Shown here: positions 51,301-60,337 of the stretch, piece after piece
Layout of the letters: every line of letters begins with the position of its first letter
Numbering within the stretch: position 1 is the first letter of the stretch
Assembly (NCBI GenBank): GCA_018970945.1
Contig: JAGWVJ010000007.1
Span: 1 to 64,000, forward strand
Origin: Cyanobacteria bacterium REEB417
GTDB lineage: Bacteria; Cyanobacteriota; Cyanobacteriia; PCC-6307; Cyanobiaceae
DNA: 64,000 bases
Direction: 5' to 3'
Translations under genes and position numbers: made by a program
Notes under the pieces: model-generated
The model's input: the letters and a program-made list of their open reading frames with translations, nothing else
Database searches by the model: none
What the model was told of the DNA's origin: nothing

Positions 51301-52515
51301 ATGGCTGCATTGCAGGCCCGCTGGCACCGGGGCATGGCCGATCTGCCCGAAACGAAGTGGGACCGGCTGCTGGCCGCCGCCTGCGGCAGCCCGGCGCCGT
51401 TGCCCTTCTACCGCTGGCGCTGGTTGCGGCAGCTCGAGAGCAGCGGCAGCATCGTGCCGGAACAGGGCTGGCAGAGCTGCCCCCTGGGCCTCTGGCGCGG
51501 CGATCAGCTCGTAGCGGTGGCCCCGCTGTATCTCAAGGGTCATAGTTACGGCGAGTTCGTCTTTGACCAGAGCTTTGCCGAGCTCGCGGCACGGATTGGT
51601 CTGCAGTACTACCCCAAATTGGTGGGCATGAGTCCGGTGAGCCCTGTCATGGGCTACCGCTTTTGGATCGATCCGGCTGAGGACGCCGCCCAGCTCACCG
51701 CGCTGATGCTCGAGCTGATCGATGGCTTCTGCCTCGAGCACGGCATCCTCAGCGTCAATTTTCTCTATGTCGATCCCGCCTGGGCGCCCCTGGCCGAAGC
51801 CGCGGGCTGTGCGCTCTGGCTCAACCAGCAGAGCACATGGACCAACCCGGGCTTTACGGGCTTTGAGGACTATCTGGCCAGCTTCAACGCCAACCAGCGA
51901 CGCAACATCAAGCGTGAGCGTCGGGCCGTCGAGTCGGCTGGCCTGACGGTCACACCGCTGGCCGGTGACGCGATCCCGCCGGCCCTGCTCGCCCGCATGC
52001 ATGACTTCTATGCCATGCACTGTGCCCGTTGGGGTCCCTGGGGCAGCAAATACCTCACCGAAGCGTTCTTTCAAGCGGCTGCCAGGGACCTGCGCGAGCA
52101 TCTGGTGCTGTTTGCCGCCCATCCCAGCGGCGCGAGCCCCGCCGCCGATCCGCTGGCGATGTCGTTATGTGTGCGCGGTGCCGACCAACTGTGGGGGCGC
52201 TACTGGGGCAGTGCCGTGGAGCTCGAGAACCTCCATTTCGAGGTCTGTTACTACGCGCCGATTGCGTGGGCGATCGAGCAGGGCATCACCCGGTTTGACC
52301 CGGGCGCAGGTGGCAGTCACAAACGCCGCCGCGGCTTTGTGGCCGAGCCGCGCATCAGCCTGCATCGCTGGAGCGACCGGCGTTTCGCCGCGATTCTGCA
52401 GCAGTGGTTGCCCGGGGCCAACGAACAGATGCTGGCGCAGGTCGACGCGATCAACGCCGAGCTCCCGTTCACGGCTGCTTACGATCCACCCCATGCCCCA
52501 ACCCCTGAACCCTGA
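51301..52515 (+). CDS. FemAB-like / DUF482 peptidogalycan biosynthesis protein (GNAT fold)
   Basis: A 404-residue protein of the PF04339 type. FYRWRWLRQLESSGSIVPEQ at the start region, LASFNANQRRNIKRERRAVE, MHDFYAMHCARWGPWGSKYL, and the signature FDPGAGGSHKRRRGFVAEPR near the C-terminus. Relatives are annotated as acyl/aminoacyl transferases in peptidoglycan or polysaccharide assembly, but the reaction is unproven. The ATG at 51301 was chosen because the in-frame region upstream lies over another gene's antisense and looks non-coding. Its 3' end overlaps the next gene by 23 bases. Confidence 0.86.
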   Translation: MAALQARWHRGMADLPETKWDRLLAAACGSPAPLPFYRWRWLRQLESSGSIVPEQGWQSCPLGLWRGDQLVAVAPLYLKGHSYGEFVFDQSFAELAARIGLQYYPKLVGMSPVSPVMGYRFWIDPAEDAAQLTALMLELIDGFCLEHGILSVNFLYVDPAWAPLAEAAGCALWLNQQSTWTNPGFTGFEDYLASFNANQRRNIKRERRAVESAGLTVTPLAGDAIPPALLARMHDFYAMHCARWGPWGSKYLTEAFFQAAARDLREHLVLFAAHPSGASPAADPLAMSLCVRGADQLWGRYWGSAVELENLHFEVCYYAPIAWAIEQGITRFDPGAGGSHKRRRGFVAEPRISLHRWSDRRFAAILQQWLPGANEQMLAQVDAINAELPFTAAYDPPHAPTPEP

Positions 52516-52891
52516 GCAGCAGCATCAGCTCACTGAGCTGGACGCCCGCTTGTCGCAACGGTTCATTGCCCTGGATCCAGAGGGGTACTTCCTGATCAGG
52601 GTCGACCATGGGGCCGCCCAGCTGGTGGTTGAGCACTACGGCAACGGCATCGACGACCGTGGCCTTGCGACCGATCCTGAGACCGGTAGCGTGCTCAGCT
52701 GCAGCGGGGCTGGGCCGCGGCGGCCACTCGCCATCTGGCGGGCATCCAGCGCCAAGCAGCTGGGCATCCAGCTCACCGAAGGAGACGGGCCACACCCATT
52801 GAGCCGGCTTGACCATGCCCTCTATCTGGGCCGCGAACTGCAGCGTGCCGAACAGTGCTTGCTCCAGGGTGCTGACTACATCCAGGATTGA
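52493..52891 (+). CDS. DUF4346 domain protein
   Basis: A 132-residue cyanobacterial protein. The central segment PEGYFLIRVDHGAAQLVVEH and YGNGIDDRGLATDPETG fits DUF4346, a domain also found as a C-terminal part of some dihydropteroate-synthase-related proteins. The end SRLDHALYLGRELQRAEQCL is typical. It overlaps the FemAB-like gene by 23 bases. Function is unknown; proximity to the PTPS and RibD-like genes could hint at pterin metabolism. Confidence 0.8.
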   Translation: MPQPLNPEQQHQLTELDARLSQRFIALDPEGYFLIRVDHGAAQLVVEHYGNGIDDRGLATDPETGSVLSCSGAGPRRPLAIWRASSAKQLGIQLTEGDGPHPLSRLDHALYLGRELQRAEQCLLQGADYIQD

Positions 52892-52908
52892 ACGGCTAGG
52901 CAACCGGA

Positions 52909-54507
52909 TCAGACCGGCTGCAGCTGACGCACCGGGGCCGCAGGCTCCTCGGGGGGTAGCGCGGCCAGCTGCTCGCCGATCTCCTGGGTGACCACCGAGC
53001 GGTACTCGAGGAAGTGCTCGTTGTGGGCGAGGACCACGAGAAACTGTTCGAGCACGCCGGGGTTGTGCCGTCCCACCTTGAGCAGGGCGCGCCAGAAGCG
53101 CCAGCGGGTGTCACGTTTGATGCCCTGGCGCCAGATCACAATCAGCAGGGCGCGTACGTCGGTCCAGGCGGGCAGGGAGGCCTTGCCGAAGGCCGCCGGC
53201 ACGTACTGCTGCCAGCGGGGCAGGCCCATCTTCATGTAGTAGTGCGTGACACGGTCGATGTAGGCGTGGGGCTCGTAGAGACGGCAGAAGGCATCGACGT
53301 ATTCATTGGCGATTTCGCGGATCGGACGGGTCGGCACAAAATTCAGAAGGTTGGTCTGGTTGACTCCTTTGGCGGCGTCCTTGTCCTGGATCAGTCGGCC
53401 TTCCTTCTCGAGACGGTGCCACAGACCGGTGTTAGGCAGGGCCTGCAACATGCCCATCATCGCCGCAGGAATGCCGGTGCGACTCACAAACTCGACAATG
53501 CGATCACCCGCACCGCTCTTTTCGCCGTCAAAACCGATGATGAAACCCGCCATCACGCGGATGCCGTAGCTGCCGATGCGGTCCACCGACTCCTCAAGGG
53601 AGCTGCGGGTGTTCTGCAGTTTCTTCGCGGTTTCGAGGCTGGCGGCATCGGGGGTTTCGATGCCCAAAAAGACTGAGTCAAAACGGCATTCGGCCATCAT
53701 CTCCATCAGTTCGTCGTCGCTGGCCAGGTCCACCGAGGCTTCGGTGGCAAAGCTGAACGGGTAGCCGTGCTCGATCTGCCAGGACTTGAGGGCCGGCAGC
53801 AGCAGTTTGGCGTTGCGCTTGTTGCCGATGAAGTTGTCGTCGACCAGAAAGATCGAACGCCGCCAACCCAAGTCGTAGAGCCGTTGCAGCTCGGCGATCA
53901 GCTGCTCGGGGGTCTTGGTGCGCGGTTTGCGGCCATAGAGCACGATGATGTCGCAGAACTCGCACTGGAACGGGCAACCGCGCGAGAACTGCACGCTCAT
54001 CGAGTCGTAGGCGTCGAGCTGAAGCAGATCAAACCGCGGTACCGGTGTGGCGGTCACATCGGGTTTTTCGCCCTCAGCGCTGAAGCGCCCCGCCCGTTCG
54101 CCCCGCTCGATCGCTTCGATGAACAGGGGCAGCGTGATCTCTCCTTCGTCGAGCACCTTGAAGTCGGCCAGCTGAAGCTCGGGAGCATCTGGGGTCGAAC
54201 TGGCGAACGGACCGCCCACGGCAACCGGCAGACCGCGCTCCTTGGCGCGGGCGATCTGCACGGCCATGTCGGCCTTCTGCACGATCATCCCCGAAATCAC
54301 CACCAGCTCAGCCCAGTCCCACTCGTCAGGGGTGACCTCGCGTACGTTGCGGTCGACCAGCTTCATCTCCCAGCGCTGGGGCAGCAGGGCGGCGACCGTC
54401 ACCAGTCCCAGCGGCGGCAGCAGCACCTTGCGGTTCACGAGCTCCAGGATCTTTTCGTAGCTCCAGAAGGTTTTCGGGAACTCCGGATAGATGAAGAGCG
54501 TGCGCAT
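52909..54507 (-). CDS. B12-binding-domain radical SAM protein (DUF4070 type)
   Basis: 532 residues. The N-terminal part (RTLFIYPEFPKTFWSYEKIL; ELVVISGMIVQKADMAVQIA) is a B12-binding-like Rossmann domain. The radical SAM cluster is FSRGCPFQCEFCDIIVLYGR, and the DUF4070-type C-terminal region contains TRPIREIANEYVDAFCRLYE. The cobalamin-ligating DxHxxG is not present in canonical form (VDRNVREVT instead), which is common in this subgroup. The substrate is unknown; relatives include hopanoid and tetrapyrrole-modifying enzymes, and the sequence does not match HpnP. Confidence 0.88.
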   Translation of the reverse strand: MRTLFIYPEFPKTFWSYEKILELVNRKVLLPPLGLVTVAALLPQRWEMKLVDRNVREVTPDEWDWAELVVISGMIVQKADMAVQIARAKERGLPVAVGGPFASSTPDAPELQLADFKVLDEGEITLPLFIEAIERGERAGRFSAEGEKPDVTATPVPRFDLLQLDAYDSMSVQFSRGCPFQCEFCDIIVLYGRKPRTKTPEQLIAELQRLYDLGWRRSIFLVDDNFIGNKRNAKLLLPALKSWQIEHGYPFSFATEASVDLASDDELMEMMAECRFDSVFLGIETPDAASLETAKKLQNTRSSLEESVDRIGSYGIRVMAGFIIGFDGEKSGAGDRIVEFVSRTGIPAAMMGMLQALPNTGLWHRLEKEGRLIQDKDAAKGVNQTNLLNFVPTRPIREIANEYVDAFCRLYEPHAYIDRVTHYYMKMGLPRWQQYVPAAFGKASLPAWTDVRALLIVIWRQGIKRDTRWRFWRALLKVGRHNPGVLEQFLVVLAHNEHFLEYRSVVTQEIGEQLAALPPEEPAAPVRQLQPV

Positions 54508-54622
54508 GAGGCGGGCGTCAGTTGGGCGGGCCAGAGCGCTTGCGCGTCAGCTGGAGGAAGTGGTGCGAACGGTGTGGGGCTTGTTCTGAGGGCGACTGCA
54601 GGGCTTGGGGACGGGGGAATTC

Positions 54623-54667
54623 CTGGAGGTCGCGTTGCTGGAGATCGCGTCGCCGGAGCTGGCGGCG
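54623..54667. repeat. Degenerate 15-bp tandem repeat in the spacer before petL
   Basis: CTGGAGGTCGCGTTG (54623-54637), CTGGAGATCGCGTCG (54638-54652), CCGGAGCTGGCGGCG (54653-54667). The first two share 13 of 15 bases. It lies in the 264-base spacer 54508-54771, which otherwise holds only the probable petL promoter. Confidence 0.8.
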
Positions 54668-54738
54668 AAAGCTTCCCCCTCAAAAGGAACCTTCTTGACC
54701 CTAGGTGATCCAAGCGAAGCCCTGCCGGGCCGCAGGTC

Positions 54739-54747
54739 TGCTGTAAT
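54739..54747 (+). promoter_or_regulatory. Candidate extended -10 element of petL
   Basis: TG-C-TGTAAT (54739-54747) matches the extended -10 consensus TGnTATAAT at all but one base and lies 24 bases ahead of the petL ATG. No good -35 is seen at the right distance, as is usual for extended -10 promoters. Sequence-only prediction. Confidence 0.4.
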
Positions 54748-54771
54748 GGCCTTCGCTTCTTGAGATCTGCC

Positions 54772-54864
54772 ATGGGCGTTGCGATCTATCTGGCACTGGT
54801 GGGTGGTGGCCTGGCCACTGCGTTGATGGCCACCGTCGTGCTGCGCGGCATCAAGCTGATCTGA
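54772..54864 (+). CDS. petL: Probable cytochrome b6f complex subunit PetL
   Basis: A 30-residue single-helix membrane peptide, MGVAIYLALVGGGLATALMA then TVVLRGIKLI. The ending LRGIKLI resembles the conserved C-terminus of cyanobacterial and plant PetL (…IKSIKLI, …IRLI), and the single membrane span and length fit. PetL is a small peripheral helix of the b6f complex. It stands alone between a radical SAM gene and an MFS gene, with its own likely promoter. Another small photosynthetic subunit is possible. Confidence 0.72.
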   Translation: MGVAIYLALVGGGLATALMATVVLRGIKLI

Positions 54865-54913
54865 GCGCTCGACGCGTCAGACCTGGTGCCCATTCAGGCC
54901 GGCTGCCCGGGCT

Positions 54914-56155
54914 TCAGTTGAGCGCCTCAGGTTCTCTCAGGCGCGTACCGCCGCGGCGCATCAGTTCCAGGGCGCCCAAGCCGATCCCCAGGCTGCCCAG
55001 CAGGGTCAGGCAGGCGTTCAGGCCCCAGGCGAGGGTGATCAGGGCGGCCACCAGCCCACTGAGGCCTCCGCCCCCCAGAAACGCGATCTGGCTGAGGCCT
55101 GCCATGCGGCCACGTATGCGCTGGGCTGAGCCCACCTGAACGATCAGGTTGACCCCTGCCAGCAGGCTGGCGGTGCCCACGCCAATGACAAACGTCATGA
55201 CCAGTCCGGCTGCGGCCCCACGGTTGGTGCCCAGTCCCACCTGGGCCAGTCCGGTGATCAGGGTGCAGCCGCCGAGCAGCAAGCCGGGTCTGCCGCTCAG
55301 CCAGCGGCTGTAGCGTTGCAGCACCAGGCCGCCGCTGATGCTTCCGGCCGCCAGCACCGCGGTGAACGTTCCGAGGGCTTGCGGACTGCCATCGAGCACC
55401 TGCCTGGCCATCAGCGGTGCCAGGCCGGGATGGAAGAACACCACCAGACAGGCCACGGCGGTGAACTGCAGCACATGGCGCAACACGGCTCCACAGCCAT
55501 CCCAGGCCGCCTGCAGGGTGGCTTCGCTGCCAGGCTTGCCCTCGTTGCGGCTGGTCTGTTCGGCGCTTCGGTTGGGTAGCAGCAGCCACACGATCGTGGC
55601 GATCGGCAGCAGGTAGGTGGTCGCATCGAGGGCCAGGGCGGTGGTGGGTCCGCTCAGCGCCAGCAGCCAGCCACCAAGGGGCGGACCCACCAGCTTGCCC
55701 ACGTTGAACACCACCGAGAAGCTGGCCAGATAGGGGGCCAGCTGCGCGGGTTCATCGATCAGCAGGGCGCAGTATTTGCTGCGCGCGGTGAGCTCAAACG
55801 TGCTGGCGATGCCGATCAACAGGGTGCTGAGCAACAACAGACCCACCTGCAGCTGCCCTGTGGTGAGCGGAATCGCTACCGCGCCTAGCACCGCCGCGCC
55901 AAACAGGCCCCATTGGGCCCTGATCAACATGGCCTCGCTGCCCATCCGGTCGGTTAACACCCCGGCGAAGCCGCTCACCGCCAGCGACGGCAGGGCCAGG
56001 GCGCCGAAGTGCAGGGCCAGGACCAGCGGATTGTCATTGCCCTGGATCAGGATCCAGCCCTTGGCCGTGATTCCTGCAAACGATCCAGCCGTGCTCAGTC
56101 CCGAGGCCAGCAGAAACGTGAGGCGCTGATGGCGCCTCAGCCAGGGGTGAATCAA
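54914..56155 (-). CDS. MFS transporter
   Basis: A 413-residue, 12-helix major facilitator of the EntS/DHA3-like group: [20 protein letters not shown] is the loop 2-3 motif, [20 protein letters not shown] follows helix 4, and [20 protein letters not shown] is the loop between helices 10 and 11. A charged linker with [20 protein letters not shown] separates the two halves. It is likely an efflux system for a small molecule; substrate unknown. The start overlaps the rimO stop by four bases, so both belong to one unit. Confidence 0.87.
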   Translation of the reverse strand: MIHPWLRRHQRLTFLLASGLSTAGSFAGITAKGWILIQGNDNPLVLALHFGALALPSLAVSGFAGVLTDRMGSEAMLIRAQWGLFGAAVLGAVAIPLTTGQLQVGLLLLSTLLIGIASTFELTARSKYCALLIDEPAQLAPYLASFSVVFNVGKLVGPPLGGWLLALSGPTTALALDATTYLLPIATIVWLLLPNRSAEQTSRNEGKPGSEATLQAAWDGCGAVLRHVLQFTAVACLVVFFHPGLAPLMARQVLDGSPQALGTFTAVLAAGSISGGLVLQRYSRWLSGRPGLLLGGCTLITGLAQVGLGTNRGAAAGLVMTFVIGVGTASLLAGVNLIVQVGSAQRIRGRMAGLSQIAFLGGGGLSGLVAALITLAWGLNACLTLLGSLGIGLGALELMRRGGTRLREPEALN

Positions 56156-57528
56156 GTGCTGACCCGCCTTGCTGCGAGTGCGTCGTTCACCATCGCCCCG
56201 GCACCGACAACCTCACCGATCAGGTCATAGGTGTCGGCTGCGGTGATCCGCACCGGCACCATCGCGCCCGGGGCGGCGCAGAGGCCGCCCTCGCCGGGCA
56301 GCACCCGGACCTCGCCGTCGACCTCGGGGGCGAAGCGGGCGCAGCGGCCCAGCATCGCGCCGGTTGAGGGGTTCTCCTGTTCGATCAGCACATCGACGAT
56401 GCGGCCCACCCAGGCCGCGTTGCGTGCGGCGGCGATCGGCTGCTGAAGAGCCATCAGACGGTCCTTGCGCGCGGCCGCCACCTCGGCCGGCACCTGATCA
56501 GGGAGGTCTGCCGCAGGGGTTCCTTCCTCGGCCGAGAAGGTGAACACACCCACGTGGTCGAACTGCTGCTCGGCCACAAAGGCGAGCAGGTGTTCAAAGT
56601 GCTCCTCGGTTTCGCCGGGAAAGCCCACGATGAAAGTCGTGCGCAGCACCGCCTCGGGCAGCTGCGCGCGGATGCGCGCCAGCACGCCTGCGGTCACATC
56701 GGCCTGCCAGGGGCGGTTCATCGCCCGCAGCACCTCGGGGTGGCTGTGCTGCAGTGGCAGATCCAGGTACGGAAGCACATTGGGCACCTCCCGGTAGGCC
56801 GCCAGCACCTCGGGCGTCAGTCCGGTCGGGTAGGCGTAGTGCACCCGGATCCAGGGGATCTCCACCTCTCCGAGGGCGCGCAGCAGCTCGGCGAGCTGGG
56901 GCTTACCCGCCAGATCGAGGCCGTAGTTGGTCGTGATCTGGCTGATCAGCACCAGCTCCTTGACCCCCTGGATTGCCAGCTGCCGGGCCTCGGCCACGAT
57001 GCTCGCAATCGTGCGGGAGCGCTGGTCACCCCGCAGTCTGGGAATGATGCAGAAGGCGCAGCGGTAGTCGCAGCCCTCGGCCACCTTGAGGTAGGCGATC
57101 GCCTCGCTGGTGGTGCGGTACCGGGGCAGGTGCTCATCGCCCACGAAGGTTGGGTTGGCGCTCACCTGGTTGACGCGCTCGCCGGCCTCCACCCGTTCGA
57201 GCACGCTCACGATGTGCTGGTAATCGCCGGTGCCGACGATCGCCCTGGCCTCAGGCAGGCTGTCGAGCAACTCCTCTTGGAAGTGCTGCGCCAGGCAGCC
57301 CGCAATGATCAGCTCCTTGCCCTGCTCGGCCAGTTCCACCAGGGTGCGCACCGACTCTTCGCGGGCGTCCTGGATGAAACTGCACGTGTTGACCACGACA
57401 ACGGCGGCGTCGTTCTCGTCGGCGCTGACGCCATAGCCGGCCTGCGCTAGCAGGCCCAGCATGTGCTCGGTGTCCACCCGGTTCTTTTCGCAGCCCAAGT
57501 GGGCAAAGGCCACGGTTGGCTTGGTCAT
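56152..57528 (-). CDS. rimO: Ribosomal protein S12 methylthiotransferase RimO
   Basis: A 458-residue radical SAM methylthiotransferase acting on Asp of ribosomal protein S12. The N-terminal UPF0004 domain carries cluster cysteines ([35 protein letters not shown]); the radical SAM CxxxCxxC is [19 protein letters not shown]; the C-terminal TRAM domain ends [10 protein letters not shown]. The conserved start [16 protein letters not shown] is at 57528; an ATG at 57561 would add 11 residues. Confidence 0.95.
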   Translation of the reverse strand: MTKPTVAFAHLGCEKNRVDTEHMLGLLAQAGYGVSADENDAAVVVVNTCSFIQDAREESVRTLVELAEQGKELIIAGCLAQHFQEELLDSLPEARAIVGTGDYQHIVSVLERVEAGERVNQVSANPTFVGDEHLPRYRTTSEAIAYLKVAEGCDYRCAFCIIPRLRGDQRSRTIASIVAEARQLAIQGVKELVLISQITTNYGLDLAGKPQLAELLRALGEVEIPWIRVHYAYPTGLTPEVLAAYREVPNVLPYLDLPLQHSHPEVLRAMNRPWQADVTAGVLARIRAQLPEAVLRTTFIVGFPGETEEHFEHLLAFVAEQQFDHVGVFTFSAEEGTPAADLPDQVPAEVAAARKDRLMALQQPIAAARNAAWVGRIVDVLIEQENPSTGAMLGRCARFAPEVDGEVRVLPGEGGLCAAPGAMVPVRITAADTYDLIGEVVGAGAMVNDALAARRVST

Positions 57529-57610
57529 GGCAGCTGGGCTGTCGGCAGAAGCCGATTCCACCCTATGGGACGGCTGCTGCGAGAATCAGGACACCGCCGA
57601 TGCCTTGCGC

Positions 57611-58564
57611 GTGACCTCCAGTCGCCTCAGTGAGCGCCTCAGCTCCCAGCGCCGCCGGCCTGAGAGTGGACCCCGCTGGGTGCGGGTGGTGATGGCCGTG
57701 CTGGCCACCATCGGGGTGATCGATACCGGCTCGATCACCCTCAACACGTGGGGGGTGCTGGGTGCGCTCAGCTGCGGTAGCCAGGGCTTTTTCGGCTGCA
57801 ACGGCTGCGACAAAGTGCTCTCCAGTGCCTGGGGCAGCCTGCTGGGCCAGCCCCTGTCGCTGTTCGGGCTGCTGGCCTACGGGGCCATGCTGCTGCTGGC
57901 GGTGTCGCCGCTGGTGGCCCAGAGCCCTGCCGTGCTGGCTCCCTGCCGCTGGGGGGCCTTTGTGCTGAGCACAGCCATGGCGGTCTTCAGTCTGGTGTTG
58001 GTCGGGGTGATGGTCTTCGCAATTCGGGACTGCTGCCCGTTCTGCATCCTGTCGGCCCTGCTGAGCCTCTCCCTGTGGGTGCTCAGCCTGTTGCAGGGTG
58101 ATTGGCCGGACCGCGGTCAGTTGCTGTTCAGGGGAATCCTGGTGGCCCTGGTGGTGGCTGTGCTGGGCCTGGGCTGGGCTGTAGCCATCAACCGTCCGGC
58201 TGTGCTCACGACCAGGGGGGCTCCGAACCCCGTCACCACGGTCAGCACGCCGACCAGCCTGGCTCTGGCCGACAAGCTCACAGCCAGTGGAGCAGTGATG
58301 TACTCGGCTTACTGGTGCCCCCATTGCCACGAACAGAAGCAGTTGTTCGGCCAGGAGGCCGCGTCGCGCCTCAAGGTGATCGAGTGCGCCCCCGATGGAC
58401 AGAACAGTCAGGCGGAGCTCTGCCAGAGCAAGGGCATTGAGGGATACCCCTCATGGGAGATCAACGGCACGGTGGATTCGGGCGTCAAACCCCTGCAGAA
58501 GCTTGCCAACCTGGTTGGCTTCAATCAGCTGGTGACCCCTGCAACCGGTGTGGCTTCCAACTGA
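57611..58564 (+). CDS. Vitamin K epoxide reductase-thioredoxin fusion (VKOR)
   Basis: A 317-residue membrane disulfide-forming enzyme; the electron acceptor is a quinone, and the lumenal Trx-like domain passes disulfides to proteins. VKOR part: four hydrophobic helices, with loop cysteines in SCGSQGFFGCNGCDKVLSSA and the active-site CxxC in IRDCCPFCILSALL. C-terminal Trx-like domain: MYSAYWCPHCHEQKQLFG (CPHC) and EGYPSWEINGTV (cis-Pro). In Synechocystis/Synechococcus relatives it supports photosystem II assembly. The GTG at 57611 was chosen (VTSSRLSERLSSQ); it is divergent from rimO. Confidence 0.9.
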   Translation: MTSSRLSERLSSQRRRPESGPRWVRVVMAVLATIGVIDTGSITLNTWGVLGALSCGSQGFFGCNGCDKVLSSAWGSLLGQPLSLFGLLAYGAMLLLAVSPLVAQSPAVLAPCRWGAFVLSTAMAVFSLVLVGVMVFAIRDCCPFCILSALLSLSLWVLSLLQGDWPDRGQLLFRGILVALVVAVLGLGWAVAINRPAVLTTRGAPNPVTTVSTPTSLALADKLTASGAVMYSAYWCPHCHEQKQLFGQEAASRLKVIECAPDGQNSQAELCQSKGIEGYPSWEINGTVDSGVKPLQKLANLVGFNQLVTPATGVASN

Positions 58565-58566
58565 GC

Positions 58567-58611
58567 ACTGCCCACTTGATTGCTGCCAACTTGACTACTG
58601 CCAACTTGAGT
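58567..58611. repeat. Imperfect 15-bp tandem repeat after VKOR
   Basis: ACTGCCCACTTGATT (58567-58581), GCTGCCAACTTGACT (58582-58596), ACTGCCAACTTGAGT (58597-58611), then ACTGC. Units 2 and 3 share 13 of 15 bases. It fills most of the 54-base spacer between the convergent VKOR and nadB genes. Confidence 0.9.
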
Positions 58612-58618
58612 ACTGCGA

Positions 58619-60286
58619 TCAGCTGACCGCTCCGGTCGCGATCGCCCGGCCGATCTGCTGCAGGGTGTGGCGTTGCCAGAAGGGTTGGCTGGCCGGCGCA
58701 TCGGTGCGGTGGTGCCCGCCGCGGCTTTCAGAGCGAAACAGGGCAGCCCCGATCAGCAGTTCGGCCAGCACCAGTCGGTGCTGCAGGTCGACCTGCGCCC
58801 GCAATCCAGTCCTGGATTCGTGCCCCACGGCCAGTCCGGTGCAGGGTTCCAGCCGGCTCAGCTGCCGCAGCTGGGGCCACTGCTCCAGCTCCTGCCGTCG
58901 CTGCCTCACCTGGGCCAGCGCCCGAATCATGAGGTCGGCGCGCCGCTCCACCCCTGCAGCGTTCCAGCACAGTTGGCGCAGCCCATGCTGAAGCGCTTGC
59001 AGGTAGCTGTTGTCGCTCGCCCTGCCGGCTGGGGCGAGGTCGGGCCCGGCCACGGCTGGTGGTGGCGGTGCCATGGCTTCGCAGGGCAGGTTGGCCGTCA
59101 GATGCCGGGCCAGCCGTCGGGCAAAGACCAGGCACTCCATCAAGGAGTTGCTGGCCAGCCGGTTGGCTCCATGCACGCCGGTGCTGGCCACTTCGCCGAC
59201 GGCGTAGAGCCCTGCGATCGAGGTGGCCGCATGGAGGTCGGTGCCGATGCCCCCCATCCAGTAGTGGGCGGCAGGCGCCACCGGGATCGAACCGTTGAGC
59301 GGCTCCAGGCCGAGCTCCCGGCAGCGGCCCAGGATCGTCGGAAACTGGGCCTGGAGCCGCTGCTCGCCCACCGGGCGCAGGTCGAGCCAGACGTGGTCGA
59401 CGCCCTGGGCGGCCATGGTTCGCGCCAGGGCGCGGCTCACCTGGTCGCGGGGAGCCAGATCAGCTCCGGCGAGCCCGGCCACCGGACTGCGGCCGGCGGC
59501 ATCGTGCAGGCGCGCCCCCTCCCCACGCACCGCCTCAGAGATCAGAAAGTGCGGCGCTCCCGGCAACATCAGGGCGGTGGGATGGAACTGCACGAACTCG
59601 AGGTCCCGCAGCACCGCTCCGGCCTTCCAGGCCATCGCCAGGCCATCGCCGCTGGCCTGGGCCGGATTGGTGGTGTGGGCAAACAGATGGCCGCCTCCGC
59701 CGCTGGCCAGCACCACCGCCTGGCTGCTGAGCCAGCCGACCTGATCGCCATCGAGCACCTGCAGACCGCGGCAACGTCCCTGGTCCATCCACAGCTGCAG
59801 GGCCATGACACCCTTGCGTTGGATCACATTCGGGCGGCTCAGGACCTGCCGTTCCAGGGCGTCGACCAGGGCGCCGCCGGTGCGGTCCTGGGCATGGAGC
59901 ACACGGCGGTGGCTGTGGGCAGCTTCGAGCGTGGTGCTCAGCTCGCCGTCGTCGTGGTCGAAGGCCATGCCCAGGTCCAGCAGGCGGGCGACGCAGCCCG
60001 GAGCCTCCTGCACGAGCACGTCGACCGCTGTGGCATCACACAGCCCTGCACCGGCCCGCAGGGTGTCGTCGGCATGGGAGCTGAAGCTGTCTTCGGCAAG
60101 GGTCACAGCGGCGATGCCGCCCTGGGCCCAGCGGCTGGCCGAGCGGGGCGAGCCGTCCTTGCTGATCAACAGCACGCGCATCGACAGCGGTAGCTCAAGG
60201 GCTGTCATCAGCCCCGCAGCACCACAGCCGACAACCACCACATCCCAGGGGGTGCCAGAGGTGGGATTGTGCTCAGGTGCCATCAC
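58619..60286 (-). CDS. nadB: L-aspartate oxidase
   Basis: A 555-residue flavoprotein converting aspartate to iminoaspartate for NAD synthesis. FAD fold: WDVVVVGCGAAGLMTALELP; flavin-binding Arg region RSASRWAQGGIAAVTLAEDS; HSHRRVLHAQDRTGGALVDA; ASGGGGHLFAHTTNPAQASG; EFVQFHPTALMLPG; and MGGIGTDLHAATSIAGLYAV with GVHGANRLASNSLMECLVFA. The C-terminal helical domain is normal. The N-terminal stretch carries two adjacent ATGs. Confidence 0.94.
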   Translation of the reverse strand: MMAPEHNPTSGTPWDVVVVGCGAAGLMTALELPLSMRVLLISKDGSPRSASRWAQGGIAAVTLAEDSFSSHADDTLRAGAGLCDATAVDVLVQEAPGCVARLLDLGMAFDHDDGELSTTLEAAHSHRRVLHAQDRTGGALVDALERQVLSRPNVIQRKGVMALQLWMDQGRCRGLQVLDGDQVGWLSSQAVVLASGGGGHLFAHTTNPAQASGDGLAMAWKAGAVLRDLEFVQFHPTALMLPGAPHFLISEAVRGEGARLHDAAGRSPVAGLAGADLAPRDQVSRALARTMAAQGVDHVWLDLRPVGEQRLQAQFPTILGRCRELGLEPLNGSIPVAPAAHYWMGGIGTDLHAATSIAGLYAVGEVASTGVHGANRLASNSLMECLVFARRLARHLTANLPCEAMAPPPPAVAGPDLAPAGRASDNSYLQALQHGLRQLCWNAAGVERRADLMIRALAQVRQRRQELEQWPQLRQLSRLEPCTGLAVGHESRTGLRAQVDLQHRLVLAELLIGAALFRSESRGGHHRTDAPASQPFWQRHTLQQIGRAIATGAVS

Positions 60287-60290
60287 AACG

Positions 60291-60311
60291 GCCGCCGGTA
60301 GAACCGGCGGC
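60291..60311. repeat. Short inverted repeat between nadB and psbU
   Basis: GCCGCCGGT (60291-60299) and ACCGGCGGC (60303-60311) form a 9-bp GC stem with loop AGA. It lies downstream of psbU and upstream of nadB on the same strand, so it is either a psbU 3' hairpin without a T-run or part of the nadB leader. Confidence 0.6.
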
Positions 60312-60337
60312 CGGCGACGTGGCGCCGAGCTTAGGCC

